Below, piece by piece: positions 34,053 to 43,104 of a DNA stretch of 64,000 nt (its first letter is position 1; each line of letters starts with the position of its first letter). Origin of the DNA: Mesobacillus campisalis (GTDB taxonomy: Bacteria > Bacillota > Bacilli > Bacillales > Cytobacillaceae); the NCBI RefSeq assembly GCF_000986785.1, contig NZ_LAYY01000001.1:310001-374000 (forward strand), read 5' to 3'. Both the position numbers and the translations under genes were made by a program. A model generated the notes under the pieces. It made no database searches. It was not told the DNA's origin and saw only the letters and a program-made list of their open reading frames with translations.

Positions 34053-35363
34053 TTATTTACCTAAAATCAATTGAGGCAAGAACAGGGAGACTTCAGGAAC
34101 AAATGTGGTAATGATTAGTGTAGGAAGCCATGCAAATAAAAGGATAATAAAAGTAGGTTTCAACATCTCGTTAATCGGTGCCTTAGCCAAGTTGCCTCCA
34201 AAATACAATAAGGGGGCCGTTGGCGGGGTTACATTTCCCATTCCCAGATTTACAGCCAAAATGGCTGCGAAATGTATAGGGTCGACTCCCATATTAACAA
34301 CAACTGGCAGCAATACAGGAGTAACCAATAAAACTCCACTGATATCATCCATCAGCATCCCAATAATAATCATGAAGACATTGATCATCATTAGTAAGAT
34401 TAACGGATTTTCTGATACGGAAAATAAAAGATCCGTCATGATACCAGGTACATCCTCCATAACATACATTCTGCTTAAAATCGTAATGGCATATAGCATG
34501 ACCATAATGACCCCTGTTGTCGTTGCCGCTTTTATTAATACTTCCTTTATATTTGTTACATTTAGACCTTTATAAACCCAGAATCCAATTGGAATGGCAT
34601 ACAAAGCAGCCACAGCCGCTGCCTCCGTCACGGTCATAATCCCTCCGTAAATACCCCCTAGGACAATAATAGGCATAATCAATCCCGGAATCGCAATATA
34701 GGTCTTAAATCCAAAGCGCTTTGTCTTTTGGATGAGAGTCATATTTTGGGATATATCTGACATTCTTAGTGGTTTGTTTCTCATATAAAAAAGGTTAATA
34801 ATACTTAGTAAAATGATCATGATAATACCAGGGATGACAGTAGAAAGAAAACTCGCTAATACGGATTGATTTCCAATCCATGCATACAAAATCATGATGC
34901 CGCTTGGCGGGATTAATAATCCTAGAATTGAAGCGTTGGAGATAAGAGCTGCGACATATCCCCTAGGATACCCTTGTTCATCGAGACGTTTAAACATAAT
35001 TGACCCAATGGTCGTTAATGCAGCCAATGCACTTCCTGACACTGATCCAAAAACGGCACATGAAACGACTGCGACGATTCCTAGGCCTCCCTTGATTCTT
35101 CCGATAAACAACTCGGTCCATTCAATAATAATTTTCCCTATTCCACCCTTTTCCATCAAACTTCCCGTAATGATGAACAACGGGATAGCCAACAAGACAG
35201 GTGCATTTAATTCACCAAAACCATAAGGTACTAGGAAGCTTGGATCATACCCTAAAGAAAATATTAGATAAATGGTCGAAGCCAAAAAGGTAAAGACTAC
35301 AGGAACACCGATTAGTAATAAAACAATTAATATCGTCAACGCAATCAATAAATTTATGACCAT
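34053..35363 (-). CDS. dctM: TRAP transporter large permease
   Basis: 436-aa DctM-type membrane protein with about 12 hydrophobic segments. Typical family stretches: YGFGELNAPVLLAIPLFII, GSVSGSALAALTTIGSIMF, ASILGLLIPPSGIMILYAW and LGMGNVTPPTAPLLYFG. It forms the Na+-driven elevator unit with DctQ. It is the last gene of the oxidase-dctP-dctQ-dctM operon. Confidence 0.95.
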   Translation of the reverse strand: MVINLLIALTILIVLLLIGVPVVFTFLASTIYLIFSLGYDPSFLVPYGFGELNAPVLLAIPLFIITGSLMEKGGIGKIIIEWTELFIGRIKGGLGIVAVVSCAVFGSVSGSALAALTTIGSIMFKRLDEQGYPRGYVAALISNASILGLLIPPSGIMILYAWIGNQSVLASFLSTVIPGIIMIILLSIINLFYMRNKPLRMSDISQNMTLIQKTKRFGFKTYIAIPGLIMPIIVLGGIYGGIMTVTEAAAVAALYAIPIGFWVYKGLNVTNIKEVLIKAATTTGVIMVMLYAITILSRMYVMEDVPGIMTDLLFSVSENPLILLMMINVFMIIIGMLMDDISGVLLVTPVLLPVVVNMGVDPIHFAAILAVNLGMGNVTPPTAPLLYFGGNLAKAPINEMLKPTFIILLFAWLPTLIITTFVPEVSLFLPQLILGK

Positions 35364-35382
35364 ACGAATCTCCTCATTTTAA

Positions 35383-35880
35383 TTAAGATTTATAATGAGA
35401 TAAATTAATAATATTCTTCACTAATTCAACCAAAGTATATAGTGTCATTAATCCAAACCCTACTAGGATGGAACTCTGCGGGACATACATTGGATACTTC
35501 CACACATTTGAACTGGCCCCGCTGCTAATGCTCCAGATGATGTACTCTATACTCCAATAGGCAAAAATTGAAATAAGTGAAAAATTAATGAGTGAGATAA
35601 TCAATTGAAGCCATAAACGTTTTTTCTCACCTTTTAGATACACACTTACAATATCAGCAGTGATATGTTCTTTTTTATATGTTCCATAAGCAGCCCCTAT
35701 AAAGTACATCCAAAAGGCGGGAATAATCATTAACTCTTCCAAACCGTGCAAGCCGGTTTGGAAGACATATCGTAAAACAACAGTGACTCCAAGTCCTATT
35801 AAGATGAAGGCACTGGATAGAATCATGATTACCCTCTGGATAACTAGGAGAGAACTCCAAATAGTATGGATGATATTCAT
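35383..35880 (-). CDS. dctQ: TRAP transporter small permease
   Basis: 165-aa protein with four hydrophobic segments and the DctQ signature GLHGLEELMIIPAFWMYFIG then AAYGTYKKEHITADIV. ATG 35880 (GGGGGG about 8 nt upstream) is preferred over the in-frame start at 35895, which lies within the purine tract. It is 19 bp before dctM and 21 bp after dctP. Confidence 0.92.
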   Translation of the reverse strand: MNIIHTIWSSLLVIQRVIMILSSAFILIGLGVTVVLRYVFQTGLHGLEELMIIPAFWMYFIGAAYGTYKKEHITADIVSVYLKGEKKRLWLQLIISLINFSLISIFAYWSIEYIIWSISSGASSNVWKYPMYVPQSSILVGFGLMTLYTLVELVKNIINLSHYKS

Positions 35881-35901
35881 ACGGTTTCCCCCCATTTTTG
35901 G

Positions 35902-36927
35902 TTATTCTTCTAATGCTGCCAACAGTTCCTCTAATAAGTCCTTCCCAATGGTCTCTTCTGCAACAGACCACGAGTTTTCACGTGAATAATCAGCAAGCGT
36001 CTGAAGTTCTTCATCTGTAAACTCAATGACCTTGATTCCTTCTTCCTTAAGTTTTGCTCTATATTCCTCTTCCAGTTTTTCTGCATTCTCGAAACTATAT
36101 GCTGTCATTTCATTCGCCAATTTTTGGAATATTTGACGATCTTCTTCTGTGAAGTTATCCCATAGGTCTTTGTTGATATATAGGTTGTGGGCCTCAAAGA
36201 AGTTATTGTATTGATAGTAATATTTAATAACATCTCTAAATTGCATATAGTTCACTTGCGGGTGTCCGCCAATCCATCCCTCTACTGTTCCGGCTTGAAG
36301 TGCTGTATATAGATCGGCATAAGGCAGGGGAACAGTATTGAATCCCAAATCCTTCGCGTTTTTAATAAAAGTATCCATTCCAGGGACACGCAGTAATACC
36401 CCTTTATTACTGCTGAAATTTAAAGGATCCTTCACTTCATTCTTTGATCCGAGACCACCAAAACCTTGAGCATGAAAACCTAAAAGCTGGATATTTTGTT
36501 TATTATCAATCTCTTGAAGTTTTTTCCCAACAAAAGAGTCCATTTTAAATTGTTCTTCAGCCTGTGCATAATCTTTGAAGAGATACGGCAAAAGAACCAT
36601 TTCCTGACGACTATCAAGATGAGATGGGTTAGACATTAACCCCATGTCTAACGTTCCTTTACTAATTTCTTCATACATTAAGGTATAATCCCCTAACTGG
36701 CTTGCTGGGAAAACTTTGATTTTGATTCGCCCGGCAGTTTGCTCCTCTACTTCTTTGGCCATTTCTTTCATCGCAACCGTGGTAGGGTGGTCCTCTGGCA
36801 TAATGCCTCCAAACTTTAAGTTATAGGTCTTTTCACCACTTTCCCCAGACGCTTCCTTATTGTTTCCACACGCTCCTAAAAACAAAGCAATAAAAAGCAG
36901 TGAAATAAACAATAATCCTTTTTTCAT
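35902..36927 (-). CDS. dctP: TRAP substrate-binding lipoprotein
   Basis: 341-aa extracytoplasmic solute receptor. Lipoprotein signal: KKGLLFISLLFIALFLGAC, lipobox LGAC, then GNNKEASGES. The DctP fold shows GTLDMGLMSNP, VLLRVPGMDTFIKNAKDLG and ALQAGTVEGWIGGHPQ, where the usual Arg of VRVPG binds a carboxylate. ATG 36927 fits the GAGGG site better than the ATG at 36933. The substrate is probably a carboxylate/amino-acid derivative consumed by the linked oxidase (inference). Confidence 0.92.
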   Translation of the reverse strand: MKKGLLFISLLFIALFLGACGNNKEASGESGEKTYNLKFGGIMPEDHPTTVAMKEMAKEVEEQTAGRIKIKVFPASQLGDYTLMYEEISKGTLDMGLMSNPSHLDSRQEMVLLPYLFKDYAQAEEQFKMDSFVGKKLQEIDNKQNIQLLGFHAQGFGGLGSKNEVKDPLNFSSNKGVLLRVPGMDTFIKNAKDLGFNTVPLPYADLYTALQAGTVEGWIGGHPQVNYMQFRDVIKYYYQYNNFFEAHNLYINKDLWDNFTEEDRQIFQKLANEMTAYSFENAEKLEEEYRAKLKEEGIKVIEFTDEELQTLADYSRENSWSVAEETIGKDLLEELLAALEE

Positions 36928-36960
36928 CCCCATCCCTCAATTCTTATAAAATTTTTATTA

Positions 36961-38109
36961 TTAATTAGATAGAATCTGAGATTGACTAAAACGGCTTGGA
37001 TTAAAATGGTTGATATTAAAATTGGTTTTTCCATCTACCAAAAGGTCAGTAGCTATTTTTCCCATAACTGGAGCAAGCTTGAACCCGTGACCAGAATAGC
37101 CGCCCATTATGTAGGTTCTATTTAAACTTGGAACAGCCCCAACGACAGGGTGTTCATCGGTTGTATAACCATCCATGTGTACACTAATTCTTACAGGGTC
37201 AGGCCTCAATTCAGTAAAATACTTAGCTACAGCTCCGTTAATCCCTTTCAATTCCGGAAGGGTAATATCACGATGCAAAAGACCAGGATCCTCTACATCA
37301 CCAAATGTATCGATGCTTCCAATCTTCACCATACTCCCTTCCAAGGTAGGGACACCAAATATACCAATGCCTTCACAAATCCTTCCGAAAACCGGAAATT
37401 TTTCAGGTGTATAATTTTTCAATTTGTGTGTTGGGTACCAAGTCATCACAATTTTTCGTGGGGTCAAATGATTTTTGAGTTGAGGAAAGAACTTCGTTGT
37501 CCATGGACCAGCCGTGATAATGACTTGGTCAAAGTCATAGACTTGACCATTTGCCATCACTTGAACCTTGTCGTCAAGTTCACAAATATCATCAACCTCT
37601 GTATGACGGTGTATAGTAGCCCCAAGTTCTTCGGCACGTTCTGCTGCAGTAAAAACGGCCAACTCAGGCCGAATAGCTCCAGCTTCCTTGTCAAGAACGA
37701 TCAATTCACTATCGAAAAATTTATGCTGAGGATAGCGGTGAGTGGCTTGAATACTATCTAAAATCTCATGGCCAATGTCAAAATCAATTACACTTTTTAC
37801 AACGTTTTTCATTTTATAGGAATTCTCTGGACCAATCATGAGCCCGCCATTAAGGTTCAGTAAATCCTGGCCTGTTTCGGACTCTAACTCCTTATATAAT
37901 TCACGCGACTTTTTAAGTAATGGGACGTAATCGGCTCCTTCCATATAAGCCGTTCTGAACATCCTTGATTCTCCGCCAACGGCTGAGCGATCATGTGCAA
38001 TCCCAAATTGCTCAAATCCCACCGCATGAATCCCTCTTTTAGCCAATTGCCAAAGTGTCATACTTCCTACAGATCCAACTCCTATTACAGCTACTCTTTG
38101 ATTCCCCAT
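36961..38109 (-). CDS. Sarcosine / N-methyl amino acid oxidase-like flavoprotein
   Basis: 382-aa DAO-fold oxidase similar to monomeric sarcosine oxidase and N-methyl-tryptophan oxidase (SolA). ATG 38109 follows AAAGGAGG. FAD motif VAVIGVGSVGSMTLWQLAKRG, then the family stretch HDRSAVGGESRMFRTAYMEG, and late motif YIMGGYSGHGFKLAPVMGK. In covalent-FAD members a Cys lies in a GGCG(x)K(x)G segment; here the matching segment reads EGSMVKIG, so the flavin is probably not covalently bound by this route. It heads the TRAP operon, suggesting import then oxidation of one substrate (a secondary amine or amino acid). Confidence 0.85.
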   Translation of the reverse strand: MGNQRVAVIGVGSVGSMTLWQLAKRGIHAVGFEQFGIAHDRSAVGGESRMFRTAYMEGADYVPLLKKSRELYKELESETGQDLLNLNGGLMIGPENSYKMKNVVKSVIDFDIGHEILDSIQATHRYPQHKFFDSELIVLDKEAGAIRPELAVFTAAERAEELGATIHRHTEVDDICELDDKVQVMANGQVYDFDQVIITAGPWTTKFFPQLKNHLTPRKIVMTWYPTHKLKNYTPEKFPVFGRICEGIGIFGVPTLEGSMVKIGSIDTFGDVEDPGLLHRDITLPELKGINGAVAKYFTELRPDPVRISVHMDGYTTDEHPVVGAVPSLNRTYIMGGYSGHGFKLAPVMGKIATDLLVDGKTNFNINHFNPSRFSQSQILSN

Positions 38110-38137
38110 GTTGACCTCCTTTAAGGATATTTTTAAA

Positions 38138-38159
38138 AAAGAGTGATTGTTCACTCTTT
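38138..38159. promoter_or_regulatory. Palindrome, candidate operator of oxidase-TRAP operon
   Basis: AAAGAGTGA and TCACTCTTT (9-bp arms) surround TTGT, 29 bp before the oxidase start. The form GAGTGA-N4-TCACTC is typical of TetR-family sites, and a TetR gene is near the other end of the operon. The rest of the gap to 38595 shows no gene. Confidence 0.65.
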
Positions 38160-38595
38160 TATTATATAAACACCATATATATAATTACAACATTATTGTC
38201 AGAAAATTTTACATATTAAGAATTTTTTAGGGATTTAAGGGAGTTGTATTTAGTGATTAACTTATTTTGCTAAAATTGCAGTCAATAGCCGGAGGAAACA
38301 TTGATAGGACTCTATTAAAGAAAAACCTTCTGATTGGTACAAAAACGATCATCAACAATTATTCAGCAGCCTAAACCTGCCCATTCCTCGGCAGTTCCCT
38401 TGCTTCCGAATATTTCCTCGAAATCTATAACAAGTGTTTCTCCGCAAGTTAATCATTCTAGGGATATCTTTCCATGGTATAATTTAGGTGAGTATTACTG
38501 TTTAAAAGAAATAATTATTCCCATTGTCCCGTAAAAAGCGATACAAAGTTTAACGCAAGGTTAAATAGTTTTTATTGCCAAAAAGGAGAATTTGT

Positions 38596-39318
38596 ATGGA
38601 TTTTATCATTTGGTTGCTAATATTATTTTTGTTGTTTTATGAACCAATAATAGGTTATTTTGATTTTCAAAGATTTAAGCAAAAAGTTAAAACTGATAAA
38701 AATGCGAGAATGAAATATTACAACAATGCAATAATTGGATTATGGGTACCAACTATAATTATCATATTATTAATTGTATTTACTGAACTGACATTCAAAG
38801 AGATAGGGTTTACCATTCCTATGATCAACACCGAACCACTGGGCAAATGGGTAACATTTTTGGGTCTTGGCATCGGTTTACTTTATTTATTTTTTGTCTT
38901 GTATTACATAATAGGCTTTAAATTTAGCAATAAAATTAAACGAGAGTTATCAATAAAGAAAAAGGAAGAATGGGAGAAATCAGTGATATCACCATTATTG
39001 CCTGTTTCTGATAAGGAGAAAAAAAGATGGAATTATGTTTCATTAACAGCGGGGCTAACGGAAGAAGTTATATATAGGGGGTTTACTGTATTTGCTTTAG
39101 CTTATTTATATCCAAACCTTTCAATTTGGGCAATTATACTTTTATCTTCTCTAATATTTGGTCTTGCCCATACGTATCAAGGTTTTTTTATGGGGTTTTT
39201 AAGAACTACGATCTTTGCAATTTTATTCTGCATTATTTTTATCGGTATGGGTTCCATAATCCCTCTTATTATTCTTCATTTTTTAGTAGATTATATTGCA
39301 AAATTAGGTGATGAATAA
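38596..39318 (+). CDS. CPBP-family intramembrane protease
   Basis: 240-aa membrane protein of the CAAX-protease/bacteriocin-processing (CPBP, Abi) family. ATG 38596 has AAAAGGAG upstream. Motif 1 is AGLTEEVIYRGFTVFALAY (EExxxR), motif 2 FGLAHTYQG, motif 3 ILHFLVDYIA; these supply the glutamates and histidines of the glutamic protease site. About six or seven membrane segments. The role (peptide processing, immunity or stress) is unknown; it stands alone. Confidence 0.88.
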   Translation: MDFIIWLLILFLLFYEPIIGYFDFQRFKQKVKTDKNARMKYYNNAIIGLWVPTIIIILLIVFTELTFKEIGFTIPMINTEPLGKWVTFLGLGIGLLYLFFVLYYIIGFKFSNKIKRELSIKKKEEWEKSVISPLLPVSDKEKKRWNYVSLTAGLTEEVIYRGFTVFALAYLYPNLSIWAIILLSSLIFGLAHTYQGFFMGFLRTTIFAILFCIIFIGMGSIIPLIILHFLVDYIAKLGDE

Positions 39319-39414
39319 GTACGGCATATACGTTCGTTTAAATATCAATTTTTCAACCATCCCCTCCTCAGTTAGAGGGGGATTTATCGGAATAGGCTTC
39401 ATACAAAGACAAGC

Positions 39415-39667
39415 TCAGAGCCATATAAACTCTGACTCTTCAGCAAGTCTAAGATTCTTGACAATCTGCTCCCTCAGCTTGCTGAATTCGGCCCCAAGTT
39501 CTTCCCCGGAAAGCTCCTTCTTTTTATAGGCCGCACCCATACAATATTTACCGTTGCTGCTACGGTAGATACCAAACTTGGAGGCATTGTCTCCCCGATA
39601 CCGCCAACTCCAGCCAATAAATAAACGCATCCTTTGTGGATGTATTGGCATACTCCTCCACCGTCAT
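39415..39667 (-). pseudogene. Frameshifted remnant, restriction-ATPase-like N-terminus
   Basis: From ATG 39667 the frame reads MTVEEYANTSTKDAFIYWLE. After a shift near 39600 it continues in another frame as RGDNASKFGIYRSSNGKYC then GAAYKKKELSGEELGAEFSK, ending at 39415. The combined style (KDxFxYWLE ... KFGIYR) recalls N-terminal domains of McrB-type restriction ATPases, but this is only by eye. The 723-bp gap around it holds no intact gene; the remainder to 40041 is the putP promoter. Confidence 0.45.
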
Positions 39668-40041
39668 TGTCTGCAAGGATTACAAAGGAAAACGGGCAAT
39701 GAATTCCTCAATTTTGTTGATTTATTTGATAAAGCAAAAAAACTGATTTGTGAAATAGTGAACAATTTTAATTTTATGAATTTCAATGAATAGATATAAT
39801 CTATAACGAGAAAAAATGTAGTTTTAATGCTTTTTAATGCATAAAAATTCATCATACTTATACTTTTGTAATTTTCAGACTACAATAATTATCTATTTAT
39901 GTTATGATAATAAACATGTTTGAACTACTTTAGCTTCTTTATGTGAAATGAAAAGCTATCTTTAATTTGTATGTACTTGCATACACAATTTGTATTGGGT
40001 GGAATTATATGGTCTTAACCCATTTAAGGAGGTGACGATAT

Positions 40042-40143
40042 ATGGACCTAACAACAGCAACCTGGATGTGGCTATTAATTCCAATGCCTTTGCTTATATT
40101 GTTGTCGATTATTACTTATTTTACGGAAACAGGAGAGGATTAA
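40042..40143 (+). CDS. Symporter small accessory protein (33 aa)
   Basis: A 33-codon ORF, ATG 40042 to TAA 40143, starts 9 nt after a strong AAGGAGGTGA site and ends 6 bp before putP. It reads MDLTTATWMWLLIPMPLLIL and then an acidic tail (FTETGED): one membrane helix. Small proteins of this kind are known to precede SSS-family symporters. It is probably a subunit or stabiliser of the proline transporter. Too short for usual gene finders. Confidence 0.85.
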   Translation: MDLTTATWMWLLIPMPLLILLSIITYFTETGED

Positions 40144-40149
40144 ACAAAC

Positions 40150-41613
40150 ATGGATATCAACATACCCACGTTAATTTCAATTATTATTTATTTAGCTGGA
40201 ATGATGCTTATCGGGATTATTGCTGCAAGAAAGACTAGTGACTTAACAGATTATGTTCTTGGCGGACGAAGACTAGGCGGTGGAGTAGCAGCTTTAAGTG
40301 CTGGAGCATCTGATATGAGCGGCTGGTTAATGCTCGGTCTCCCCGGCGCCATGTATTTAGGAGGAATGAGCGAGATTTGGCTGCCTATTGGATTGTCACT
40401 TGGCGCTTACCTAAACTGGCAATTTGTCGCTAAACCGTTGAGAGTTTATACAGAGGTTTCAAATGATTCGATTACCGTCCCTGATTTTTTTGAAAACAGA
40501 TTTCGGGATCATTCTAAAATTCTCCGAGTAATCTCTGCTATTGTAATTCTTGTATTTTTCACATTCTATACATCTTCAAGTCTTGTTGGTGGAGCTATAT
40601 TACTAGAAAATTCATTTGGTATGGATTATAAGGTTGCATTATGGGTTGGGGCAGCTGTCATTCTATCCTATACACTTTTCGGAGGATTTCTAGCAGCAAG
40701 TTGGACTGACTTCATTCAAGGCATTCTCATGTTCCTAGCCTTGATCATTATACCGGTTGTTGCCATTCAGGAGCTAGGCGGATGGAGTGAAACCGTTCAA
40801 CAGATCGGGAGCATTGATTCTTCCTATCTAAATGTTTACTCTGGTACAACCGCAATTGGTGTCATATCTTTATTAGCTTGGGGACTAGGTTATTTTGGCC
40901 AGCCTCACATACTCGTCCGTTTCATGGGAATCAAATCGACAAAGGAAATTCCAAAAGCCCGCTTAATCGGAATGGTATGGATGATTGTGTCTTTATTTGG
41001 TGCCGTATTTGTCGGTTTCGCAGGTATTGCCTATTTTGCCGATTCACCACTAAAAAACTCTGAAACTGTATTTATTATGTTTTCGCAAGTTTTATTTAAC
41101 CCATGGGTAGCAGGATTTTTATTAGCAGCCATTCTCTCAGCAATCATGAGTACCGTTGACTCTCAGTTGCTTGTTTCTTCAAGTGCCTTAGCTAACGATT
41201 TCTATAAAGCCATCTTTAGAAAAGACGCTTCCCAAAAGGAAGAAATGATTGTTGGCAGAATTGCTGTCTTTGGGATAGCTTTAATCGCTATTATCCTTGG
41301 TTATAACCCAGAAAGTAAAGTATTGGAACTAGTCAGTTATGCTTGGGCTGGATTTGGAGCAGCCTTCGGACCTGTTATTATCTTAAGTTTATTCTGGAAA
41401 CGAATGACAAGAAACGGTGCCCTCGCTGGAATCTTGGTTGGTGCCGTAACTGTTATTGTTTGGGCTCAGTTAACAGGTGGTCTTTTCGACTTATACGAAC
41501 TAGCACCAGGGTTCCTATTTGCTACGATAGCCATCATCATCGTTAGTTTAGTAGATAAAGCTCCAAGCAAAGAGATCCAGGAAGAATTTGATACATTCAA
41601 ATCTATGCTATAA
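40150..41613 (+). CDS. putP: Sodium/proline symporter
   Basis: 487-aa SSS-family transporter with 13 predicted helices, very close to PutP length. Family motifs: DYVLGGRRLGGGVAALSAG then ASDMSGWLMLGLPGAMYLGG near residues 30-75, GYFGQPHILVRFMGI near 255 and AAILSAIMSTVDSQLLVSSS near 335, the last contributing to Na+ binding. It imports proline with sodium for osmoprotection or catabolism. Coupled to the 33-aa micro-protein upstream; terminator right after. Its last 90 bp plus terminator are duplicated at 44611-44805. Confidence 0.95.
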   Translation: MDINIPTLISIIIYLAGMMLIGIIAARKTSDLTDYVLGGRRLGGGVAALSAGASDMSGWLMLGLPGAMYLGGMSEIWLPIGLSLGAYLNWQFVAKPLRVYTEVSNDSITVPDFFENRFRDHSKILRVISAIVILVFFTFYTSSSLVGGAILLENSFGMDYKVALWVGAAVILSYTLFGGFLAASWTDFIQGILMFLALIIIPVVAIQELGGWSETVQQIGSIDSSYLNVYSGTTAIGVISLLAWGLGYFGQPHILVRFMGIKSTKEIPKARLIGMVWMIVSLFGAVFVGFAGIAYFADSPLKNSETVFIMFSQVLFNPWVAGFLLAAILSAIMSTVDSQLLVSSSALANDFYKAIFRKDASQKEEMIVGRIAVFGIALIAIILGYNPESKVLELVSYAWAGFGAAFGPVIILSLFWKRMTRNGALAGILVGAVTVIVWAQLTGGLFDLYELAPGFLFATIAIIIVSLVDKAPSKEIQEEFDTFKSML

Positions 41614-41627
41614 GTATTTCAAGCAAA

Positions 41628-41660
41628 AGAACATCCCTTCAAATTTTTGGGATGTTCTTT
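41628..41660 (+). terminator. putP terminator
   Basis: AGAACATCCC (41628-41637) and GGGATGTTCT (41649-41658) followed by TTTTGG. The same terminator is duplicated after the cysteine dioxygenase gene. Confidence 0.9.
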
Positions 41661-41755
41661 TGGTTATTGATTTATGTGCACACATTCTCAATGTTCTTCA
41701 AAAACACCCGTTCATGTCAATATTTATCATTCGGCAAGAAATGTGCATTTTTATA

Positions 41756-41795
41756 AAAAAAGCCTGTCCCAAGCTTTTTATGGGCAGGCCTTCCT
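41756..41795 (-). terminator. Terminator of DUF4230 gene
   Basis: AGCCTGTCCC and GGGCAGGCCT pair around AAGCTTTTTAT; on the minus strand a run of seven T follows the stem. It is directly past the DUF4230 stop. Confidence 0.85.
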
Positions 41796-41796
41796 A

Positions 41797-42546
41797 TTAT
41801 TTAAACGTGACATTTACCTTATAACCAATATTATTAAAAAATTCCGTTAACACTTTCTCTGCATTTTTCTCTGCAGTTTCTAGCAAACCCATTGATTTGG
41901 CCTCTTGGCGAATCTGCTCCTGTGCCTCAGCGGCCTTCTCAAACCCCTCATCCATTTTAATATCACTACGGAAAAGCCCACCATTGTCAACGGCTTTTAC
42001 TTTATCCATCTGTAGTGCTGGGTCCCGGATGAACGCATGAGGCAGGGTAATATCTATCTCCTTTGTTTCTTCATTAATAACCATGTCCTCAGAAGTGACC
42101 CCCTTTAAATCAACACCAGCAATAACCGTCGCAGGTACAACTAATAGTAGTTCTCGCTTTGTTCCTGGCAGATTAATATTCAAGAAATTCTTACTATCCT
42201 CTTCGTGAATAACTGCCTTCATATGTGCTTCAGCTGTTGCCAATGTGGATAGTTCTTGAACGTGTTCAACAAACGTAATAGACTCCTTTTTGAATATCTT
42301 CCCTCCAAAAAAACCAAAGATGACGGCTAAAACGATGGTTAAAACAAGGATGCCCAATATAATCTTTGTTCCAACAGATTTAAAAGATTTAAAAATGCCT
42401 TTCGGTGGGGAATAAGATCCTGAATTATAATCTACCGCAATAGCTGCGGCTGTTTGCCGAGGCCCTTCCATAACTTCTTTTAATTCTCTTTCTAGCTGTG
42501 CAATTCTTTCGTCTTTTTCTTCTAAAATTCCTCTAATTGTAGCCAT
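41797..42546 (-). CDS. DUF4230 membrane-anchored protein
   Basis: 249-aa protein. ATG 42546 has AAAGGTGA upstream (an ATG at 42561 is the longer alternative). Residues 1-30 are a charged coiled coil (EEKDERIAQLERELKEVMEG), about 60-85 a membrane helix (IILGILVLTIVLAVIFGFFG), and the outside part is DUF4230 (FVEHVQELSTLATAEAHMKA, VPATVIAGVDLKGVTSEDM). Function unknown; such proteins are common single-gene envelope components of Bacillus. Confidence 0.85.
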   Translation of the reverse strand: MATIRGILEEKDERIAQLERELKEVMEGPRQTAAAIAVDYNSGSYSPPKGIFKSFKSVGTKIILGILVLTIVLAVIFGFFGGKIFKKESITFVEHVQELSTLATAEAHMKAVIHEEDSKNFLNINLPGTKRELLLVVPATVIAGVDLKGVTSEDMVINEETKEIDITLPHAFIRDPALQMDKVKAVDNGGLFRSDIKMDEGFEKAAEAQEQIRQEAKSMGLLETAEKNAEKVLTEFFNNIGYKVNVTFK

Positions 42547-43104
42547 TTCTTCACCTTTCATTCTTTACTGTGCCTATCCTTTAGATGCTCATTTCTTTCT
42601 CTCAATATATTAATATATTTCAAGGTGTTTCCATTTCTCTTCCATTCCTTATGGCAAATAAACACCTGTTCCGTTCAAATTCTACCTATTTATACGTATG
42701 TTTATATCAATTCTTGGTATCTTCTACTCCCCTCCGATTCCCAAAAAATCAAATTTATTACAATTATAAATATATCATACACTTTACAGTAGGAATGTAG
42801 AAAGAGAGAAATTTTTATAAAATAATGTCAATTTATTTCTAAAAAGATGACAGCCTCAATATATCCTGTGACACAGCCAGATGTTAAGACGAACCAATTC
42901 ATCTACACCCCTCACTTCCTTGTGTCTCCATTTATTGTTGAGGTTTAAGTATTAATACCCACCAAAACATTTTTTACGATGGACAGGCATAGTTATCATA
43001 GGGACGGCTCTCGGGCAAACTCACATAGCCTCAGCAATAGTGCGTATTAGCAAGGTTGTCATAAGAACTGTCCCCGTGAAAACCCCGGAAAGGACCACGT
43101 GCCA
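42547..43104. other. Intergenic region, no gene seen
   Basis: A 558-bp gap between divergent DUF4230 and EamA genes. AT-rich, with presumably both promoters. A GGGACGG...TGTCCCC pair (43000-43075) may be a decayed repeat; nothing else recognised. Confidence 0.35.

Noticed and set aside
35675-35971. 98-codon minus-strand ORF
   Set aside because: Out-of-frame overlap of dctP and dctQ, which both have clear family motifs.
37150-37761. 203-codon plus-strand ORF
   Set aside because: Fully antisense to the oxidase gene, no ribosome site, protein composition unnatural.
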